Source of the DNA: Planctomycetota bacterium
Lineage (GTDB): Bacteria > Planctomycetota > Phycisphaerae > UBA1845 > UTPLA1
Direction: 5' to 3'
Assembly: GCA_016712275.1 (NCBI GenBank)
Contig: JADJRI010000003.1
Span: 124,001 to 188,000, forward strand
Length of the DNA: 64,000 nucleotides
The notes beneath the pieces were generated by a model. That model was not told the origin of the DNA and did not search any database. It was given only the letters and a program-made list of their open reading frames with translations. Positions 58,553 to 64,000 of this stretch are shown here, one piece after another; within the stretch, counting starts at the first letter, position 1; each line of letters opens with the position of its first letter. Made by a program: the position numbers and the translations under genes.

Positions 58553-61313
58553 TCAGCCGGTCACTGATTCGCGCGGTCGACTATTGCGGGATATTGCTTC
58601 CGCCGGGCGCGAAACGGATTGGGGATTCATGCCCGGATTGGCAACGAGCTTCGCGATGAGTGCGGTCCAGCCGCACTGATGCGACGCGCCGACGCCGCGG
58701 CCGTTGTCGCCATCAAAATATTCGTAGAAGAGCGGATAGTCCTTGAAATATGGATCGCTTTGCAGTTTTTCGGCCGCGCCGCTGACGGGACGCCGGCCGG
58801 TCGTGTCTTGAAGAAAGATTCGCGACAGTCTTCGCGACAATTCATCGGCAACGCCGGCGATGGACATGAAAACGCCGGAGCCGGTGGGACATTCGATCTT
58901 GAAATCATCGCCGTAATAGTGATGAAATTTCTGCAGCGATTCGATGATGAGATAATTCACCGGGAACCAAATCGGCCCGCGCCAGTTTGAATTCCCGCCG
59001 AATGCGCCCGTGTCGGACTCGGCCGGCTGGTAGCGCACCGTGAGCGCGTTGCCGTTGCAATGAAAAAAATAAGGTTGATCGGCATGGTGCTTTGACAGCG
59101 CGCGAATGCCGAATTCGGAAAGAAACTCGGTTTCGTCGAGCATGGGCTTCAGAATTGCCTTCATGCGATGACCGCGAAGCAGGGCAAGAAGACGGCGCTG
59201 ACCGACGCCCGGCACATTCCAATGCGACACCAGTGCGGCCAGTTCCGGCTTGTAATTCAGATACCACTCCAGCCGCTTCTTGAATTCGGGCAGCTTGTCG
59301 AGTGTTTCCGGCTCGAGCGTTTCAACGGCGAAAAGCGGAATCAGCCCGACCATCGAACGCAGCTTGAGCGGTACGGCATCGCCGCTCGGATAATTCAGCA
59401 CGTCATAATAAAATTCATCCTCTTCGCACCACAGGCCGACGCCCGAATTGGGGCCGCCGATGTTGTTCATCGCCTCGCAAATATGCAGGAAGTGCTCAAA
59501 GAATTTGGTGGCGATGTCTTCGTAAACAGGATTGTGCTGCGCCAGTTCCAGAGAGATACGCAAGAGATTCAAGCAGTACATGGCCATCCAGCTTGTGCCG
59601 TCGGCCTGGTTGATGAAACCGCCGGTGGGCAGCGGCGCGGAACGATCGAACACGCCGATGTTATCGAGGCCGAGGAACCCGCCCTGGAAAATGTTGCGCC
59701 CCTGCGCGTCCTTTCGATTGACCCACCAGGTGAAATTCAGCATGAGTTTGTGGAAAACCCGTTCGAGAAATGCCAGATCGCCGGCATCATCCGCATTGCC
59801 GGCCGCGCGCCTCTGTTTGCGGTCGATCTGAAAAACGCGCCAGGTCGCCCACGCATGAACCGGCGGATTCACATCGCCAAAGGCCCATTCGTAGGCGGGA
59901 AGCTGGCCGTTGGGATGCATATACCATTCGCGCGTCAGCAGGACGAGCTGGTGTTTGGCAAAATCGGGATCGATCATCGCGAAGGGAATGCAGTGAAACG
60001 CGAGATCCCACGCGGCATACCAGGGATACTCCCATTTGTCCGGCATCGAAATAATGTCCGCGTTGTTCAGATGCAGCCATTCGTGATTTCGGCCGTTGCG
60101 TCGTGTCGCGGGCGGTGGCGGCTGCGTTTTGTCCCCGTTAAGCCATTGCTCGACGTCAAAATAATAAAACTGCTTGTTCCAAATCAGCCCGGCCAGGGAT
60201 TGCCGCTGCACGAGCGCATGTCCGAATCGGCCATGTTGGATTGCAAATTCTGATAGAATTCATCGGCCTCGTGTCGGCGCGATTCAAAGATGGAATCAAA
60301 ATCGCGAAAGGAAGTTTTCGCGCCGCTCTTGGCGAGACGAAGTCGAAAGGTGACGGCGCCAAGCGCCGGCACATTGGCACAATAATGCACCGCGGCTTTG
60401 GTTCCCATGTGCGCGGTGTTTACCGCATTCTCGCGACCGTTGACGACGTGCTCGTTGATGCCATCCTTGAAGAAGCCTGATGCGCCCTCCACGCCGTACA
60501 GCCGACTCACATTGGTTTCATTCTCGCAAAAAAGCACCTGCGATTCGCCGTCGGTGTGCAGGGAAAATTCGCCCAGTTGAGCGTGACGGGCGACGATTGC
60601 CTTGCCCTTCAACGAAATGCACGGCTTGTCGGACGTCTCATACCATGACCACATATTTCGAAACCAAAGTTGCGGTAGAACGTGAATCTCGGCATCTTCG
60701 GTGCCGCGATTGTGGACGGTGATGCGCATGAGAATGTCGTCGGGACCGGCCTTGGCGTATTCCACAAAAACATCGAAATAGCGATCATCGTCAAAGATGC
60801 CGGTGTCAATGAGCTCGTATTCCGGCTGCTCTTTTCCTCGCTGCCGGTTCTCTTCCAGCAGCGCGGAGTAAGGAAACGCCTGCTGCGGATACTTGTAAAG
60901 CATTTTCAGGTACGAATGAGTCGGCGTCGCATCGAGGTAGTAATAGAGTTCCTTCACATCCTCGCCGTGATTGCCTTCGCCGTTGTAAGACCGAACAGCC
61001 GTTCCTTGAGAATCGGGTCTTTCCCATTCCATAGTGCCAAGCTTAGACAGAGTCGCTGCTGATCATCGCTGAACCCCGCGATTCCGTCTTCGCCCCAACG
61101 ATAGGCACGGCTGCGTGCGTGGTCATGCGGCAGGTAGTCCCACGCCGCGCCAGTGGCGCTGTAGTCTTCGCGCACGGTGCCCCACTGACGATCACTCAGA
61201 TAAGGCCCCCATTTTCGCCACTGGCCCACACCGTGGTCCTGGTCCAGTCGGCGATTTTCCGCGTTTTCTCGCATGATGTGCCCTCGCGCAAGCGAATTGA
61301 CAAGTTTGATCAC
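58553..61313 (-). CDS. GH63-type glucosidase (MGH1-like), joined across two frameshifts
   Basis: About 919 residues in three frame segments: an N-terminal piece (61313 to ~61000: QWRKWGPYLSDRQWGTVRED and WDYLPHDHARSRAYRWGEDG), a middle piece (GNHGEDVKELYYYLDATPTH, NRGTEDAEIHVLPQLWFRN) and the catalytic piece (EYPWYAAWDLAFHCIPFAMI, REWYMHPNGQLPAYEWAFGD, NWRGPIWFPVNYLI). Shifts are near 60995 (ACAAC for ACAAAC restores GLTNGEGNHG) and near 60200. The (alpha/alpha)6 barrel with a D/E pair fits GH63-like alpha-glucosidases that act on glucosylglycerate, glucosylglycerol or oligosaccharides. Which substrate is open; neighbouring GMC, SDR and aquaporin genes suggest compatible-solute or sugar metabolism. 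Confidence 0.88.
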
Positions 61314-61498
61314 TTGCTTGGATGCAATGAATGAGCGCCAGTTACATTAGTGTGGCTGAGACTGAATAAGTTCAGGCAAATGATGAGGATTGTAGTAATT
61401 GAGTAACTCCTGCCTTAGCGATCGCATCAGACGAATCAAGCCAATTGATTGCCGCGGGATTCCAGCACTTGGCACCCGAACCACGAAGGACCGCAGCC

Positions 61499-61744
61499 AT
61501 GACCTGTCACGAGCTGGTTGAATTCCTCATCGAATACGCTCAGGGCACGCTCGATCCGGCCGTGCTTGGCGCGTTTGAACATCACCTCAATGTCTGTCCG
61601 GATTGCCGTTTCTATCTGAAGTCGTACGAATTTACGATTCGCATCGGCCGTGCGTCGGTACTCGGCGAGTTTGACGAACTGCGAACCGAGCTGCCGGAGG
61701 ATCTGGTCTGGGCCGTCGTTGCATCGAGACCTGTGGCCGTCTAG
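61499..61744 (+). CDS. Small zinc-finger anti-sigma-like protein
   Basis: About 81 residues from ATG 61499. The zf-HC2 zinc motif H-x3-C-x2-C is HHLNVCPDC after MTCHELVEFLIEYAQG; an additional Cys sits in the first helix. This is the ASD zinc fold of anti-sigma factors, but the protein has no membrane segment and no sigma gene next to it. Upstream (61314-61498) is promoter-sized DNA with no gene. The aquaporin gene starts 7 bases after its stop. Confidence 0.85.
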   Translation: MTCHELVEFLIEYAQGTLDPAVLGAFEHHLNVCPDCRFYLKSYEFTIRIGRASVLGEFDELRTELPEDLVWAVVASRPVAV

Positions 61745-61751
61745 ACGGATT

Positions 61752-62624
61752 ATGCCCTCCATGTCAGCTTACCAGTCACTGCTCCATCACTGGCCCGAGT
61801 ACGCCATGGAGGCCGCCCTCCTGGGACTGTTCATGGTCTCGGCTTGCCTGTTCACCGCGCTTTTTGAGCACCCAGCCTCGGCCATTCGGCGGCGAATCGG
61901 CAATGCGGTGGTACGTCGCGCGGGCATTGGCCTGGCAATGGGACTAACGGCAGTTGCACTCATCTACTCCCCCTGGGGTCAGCGGTCTGGGGCGCACATG
62001 AACCCGGCAACGACACTCACGTTCTTCGCGCGCGGCATGGTCGCGCCATGGGATGCATTATTTTACGTGCTGGCGCAGATGATTGGAGGCGCGCTGGGAG
62101 TAGCGGCCGGCGCGGTCCTGCTGCGAAATGCGATTCGGCACGAGGCCATTGATTTCGTGGTGACGATGCCCGGTCGGCGGGGAAGTTCCGGCGCGTTTGC
62201 GGGCGAATTGTTCATCTCGTTCGGCATGATGTTCATGGTACTGGTGGCGACGAACGACGAGCGATTTGCGCCATACACCGGTTTCTTCGCGGGATTGCTG
62301 CTCCTGATTTACGTCGCATTCGAAGCGCCGCTGTCCGGCATGAGCCTGAACCCCGCGCGCTCGTTTGCGTCGGCGATCATCGCGCGAAAGTGGCGGGGGT
62401 TCTGGATCTATCTCGCAGCGCCCGTGGTCGGCATGTTACTGGCCTCAGCAGCCTATTCATCGCTCCCTCTGAACGTACCACTGGTATTGTCGCATCGCGC
62501 GGCAGCCGAAGCGTCGCCCCCCTGTGCCAAGCTCAACCGCTGCACCGGCCGCAACTGCGTTTTTGAATGTCGAAATCCTGCGAAACTGACTCAAAAAACC
62601 GAAGCAGCCCCCGTGCTTCCGTGA
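61752..62624 (+). CDS. Aquaporin/glycerol-facilitator (MIP) family channel
   Basis: About 290 residues with six membrane helices. Both NPA boxes are present: SGAHMNPATTLTFF and SGMSLNPARSFASA, with Arg after the second NPA (selectivity filter). The first-half signature is followed by AGELFISFGMMFMVLVA. Start at 61752 (MPSMSAY) or 61761. A ~45-residue polar C-terminal tail with several Cys (LNRCTGRNCVFECR) is unusual. It may pass water, glycerol or another small solute; sequence does not decide. Translation is probably coupled to the preceding zinc-finger protein. Confidence 0.9.
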   Translation: MPSMSAYQSLLHHWPEYAMEAALLGLFMVSACLFTALFEHPASAIRRRIGNAVVRRAGIGLAMGLTAVALIYSPWGQRSGAHMNPATTLTFFARGMVAPWDALFYVLAQMIGGALGVAAGAVLLRNAIRHEAIDFVVTMPGRRGSSGAFAGELFISFGMMFMVLVATNDERFAPYTGFFAGLLLLIYVAFEAPLSGMSLNPARSFASAIIARKWRGFWIYLAAPVVGMLLASAAYSSLPLNVPLVLSHRAAAEASPPCAKLNRCTGRNCVFECRNPAKLTQKTEAAPVLP

Positions 62625-62665
62625 AACCCCAGCACGCATGTTGCATCCAATCTGCGAGGTCATCC

Positions 62666-64000
62666 ATGCAAAACGACTACGACGTCATCATCATTGGTAC
62701 CGGCGCGGGCGGCGGCACTCTGCTCCATCAACTGGCACCGTCGGGCAAGCGAATTCTCGTCATCGAGCGCGGCGCGTTCCTTCCACGAGAGCGCGAAAAC
62801 TGGGATCCGAACGCGGTCTTTCGCGATGGCCGCTACCAGGCCAAGGAGCGGTGGTACGACAAGTTTGACGCGCCGTTCACGCCCTACACTCACTACTGGG
62901 TCGGCGGGAACACAAAAGTCTATGGCGCCGCGCTTCTGCGCATGCGCGAATTCGATTTCGGCGAGGTGCGACACCACGGCGGTCTTTCACCGGCCTGGCC
63001 AATTTCGTACGACGATTTTGAGCCTTATTACACAAAGGCCGAGCATCTTTACTCGGTCCACGGAAGGCGCGGCAGCGACCCCTACGAGCCGCCCGCGTCC
63101 GCGCCCTATCGACATGAGCCCATTCCCCACGAGCCGCGCATACAGGAATTGTTCGACGATCTCACGGCGCTGGGCCACCGGCCATTTCCGATTCCGATCG
63201 GCGTGCGGCTGAACGAGTCGCGGGTCCCCCACGCGCCGTACAAGCTGAGCAACTTCGACGGCTTTCCCGATCTGACCGAAGTCAAGGCGGATTCGCATGT
63301 CGTCGCGGTGCAGCCCGCGCTGGGTCATCCCAATGTGACCATCATGACGGAGTGCCTGGTTGTGCAGCTTGTAACAAGCGCCACTGGGCGGGAAGTTGTC
63401 GGCGTGGAAGTCGATCAGAACGGCGCGCGGGAAACGTATCGTGCGGGTATTGTCGTCGTTGCCTGCGGGGCGATCAATTCGGCCGCGCTTTTGCTGCGGT
63501 CAGTCGACGGCCGTCACCCCGATGGCCTTGCCAACAGCTCGGGGCTCGTCGGGCGCAATTACATGTGCCACAACAACGGGCTCTTCATCGCCGTGTTCGA
63601 CCGGCCGAACCCATCGCAGTTTCAGAAGACCTTCGGCATGACCGACTTCTATCGCGCGGCCGACGATTCGCCGCTTCCGCTTGGCACAATTCAACTGATG
63701 GGAAAGCTCGATCTGGATTCGCTCAAGTCGCTCGCGGTCGAAGCACTGCCGAACACACCGGTCGAGGAGATTTCCGCGCGAAGCGTCGATTTCTTTCTCA
63801 CCGCCGAGGATCTGCCCTCGCCGGAGAATCGGGTGACGCTTCGACCCGATGGCTCCATCAAACTGACCTACACCGCGACGAACGTGGAGGCATACGAGCG
63901 ATTGCGTGCCAAGCTCGCATCGGTGTTGGATGAGGCCGATCTGCGGCGCGGCGGTCGTGGTGGGACCTATCTTCACACGAAACTTGGCATCAGCGGCGTA
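62666..64000 (+). CDS. GMC-family FAD oxidoreductase (3' end outside window)
   Basis: 445 codons are open to the window edge with no stop. The start ATG 62666 is preceded by GAGGT. The FAD dinucleotide motif is IIIGTGAGGGTL; VIERGAFLPRE and THYWVGGNTKVYGAAL follow the GMC pattern, as do VVACGAINSAALLLRS and GLVGRNYMCHN. The C-terminal His/Asn catalytic pair would lie beyond the edge. It likely oxidises a sugar, polyol or alcohol. Together with the glucosidase and SDR this makes a carbohydrate-oxidation gene set. The whole reading frame was checked by hand. Confidence 0.92.
   Translation, partial: MQNDYDVIIIGTGAGGGTLLHQLAPSGKRILVIERGAFLPRERENWDPNAVFRDGRYQAKERWYDKFDAPFTPYTHYWVGGNTKVYGAALLRMREFDFGEVRHHGGLSPAWPISYDDFEPYYTKAEHLYSVHGRRGSDPYEPPASAPYRHEPIPHEPRIQELFDDLTALGHRPFPIPIGVRLNESRVPHAPYKLSNFDGFPDLTEVKADSHVVAVQPALGHPNVTIMTECLVVQLVTSATGREVVGVEVDQNGARETYRAGIVVVACGAINSAALLLRSVDGRHPDGLANSSGLVGRNYMCHNNGLFIAVFDRPNPSQFQKTFGMTDFYRAADDSPLPLGTIQLMGKLDLDSLKSLAVEALPNTPVEEISARSVDFFLTAEDLPSPENRVTLRPDGSIKLTYTATNVEAYERLRAKLASVLDEADLRRGGRGGTYLHTKLGISGV

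Overview
The window looks like a chromosomal segment from a member of the Planctomycetota, most likely of the Phycisphaerae type. The reasons are three very large secreted proteins ending in a dockerin-like segment rich in D-x-N/D-x-D calcium loops, runs of Asp-Cys-Asn-x-Asn-Gly repeats, H-X9-DG-type prepilin proteins, WPQWRGP-type PQQ-repeat proteins, and ECF sigma / sigma-54 activator regulation. No species call is possible from sequence alone.

Layout. 0.1-13.9 kb is mainly housekeeping: 2-oxoglutarate dehydrogenase E1, TruB, a TrkA-N protein, an HTH/membrane protein, a PabB-PabC-Nif3-PPIase run, and UvsE with an SDR/DUF2867 protein. 14.2-21.4 kb holds envelope/stress genes on the minus strand (lipoprotein, PQQ protein, lipocalin, DUF378, FAS1). 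They face a plus-strand trio of ECF sigma factor, RskA-like anti-sigma factor and a cobalamin-binding protein with the W-x9-EH and D-x-H-x-x-G motifs of the CarH B12 photoreceptor family. The FAS1-sigma intergenic region carries eight TGGAA boxes. 21.5-23.4 kb is a transposase graveyard (IS1182-like and IS66-like remnants) followed by a degenerate tRNA-Gly-like 3' end. 23.4-32.8 kb encodes a prepilin-like protein and two giant secreted proteins. 33.4-38.6 kb is a fructose-type PTS: AraC regulator, IIC, IIB and an HPr-EI-IIA fusion like E. coli FryA. 38.7-45.3 kb is a ~1940-residue LamG/lectin/calcium-repeat protein and a truncated paralogue. 45.7-49.7 kb is an operon of cytochrome c, fatty-acyl reductase with SCP2-like tail, alpha/beta hydrolase and LuxE-like synthetase, a functional parallel of luxCDE. 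49.7-57.1 kb holds a glycosyltransferase, unknown lipoproteins, a broken tail-fibre-like gene, a STAS-ECF sigma pair and a GAF-PAS-sigma54 activator. 57.4-64 kb is a carbohydrate/stress set: SDR, GH63-like glucosidase, zinc-finger anti-sigma protein, aquaporin and a GMC oxidoreductase running off the end.

About fifteen genes or domains are split by single-base shifts, several next to homopolymers and in genes expected to be essential. I read most of these as sequence or assembly errors and annotate the joined genes, saying so each time. The strongest candidate for a new system is the B12-protein / ECF sigma / anti-sigma module with its TGGAA boxes and neighbouring photoprotection-type genes.
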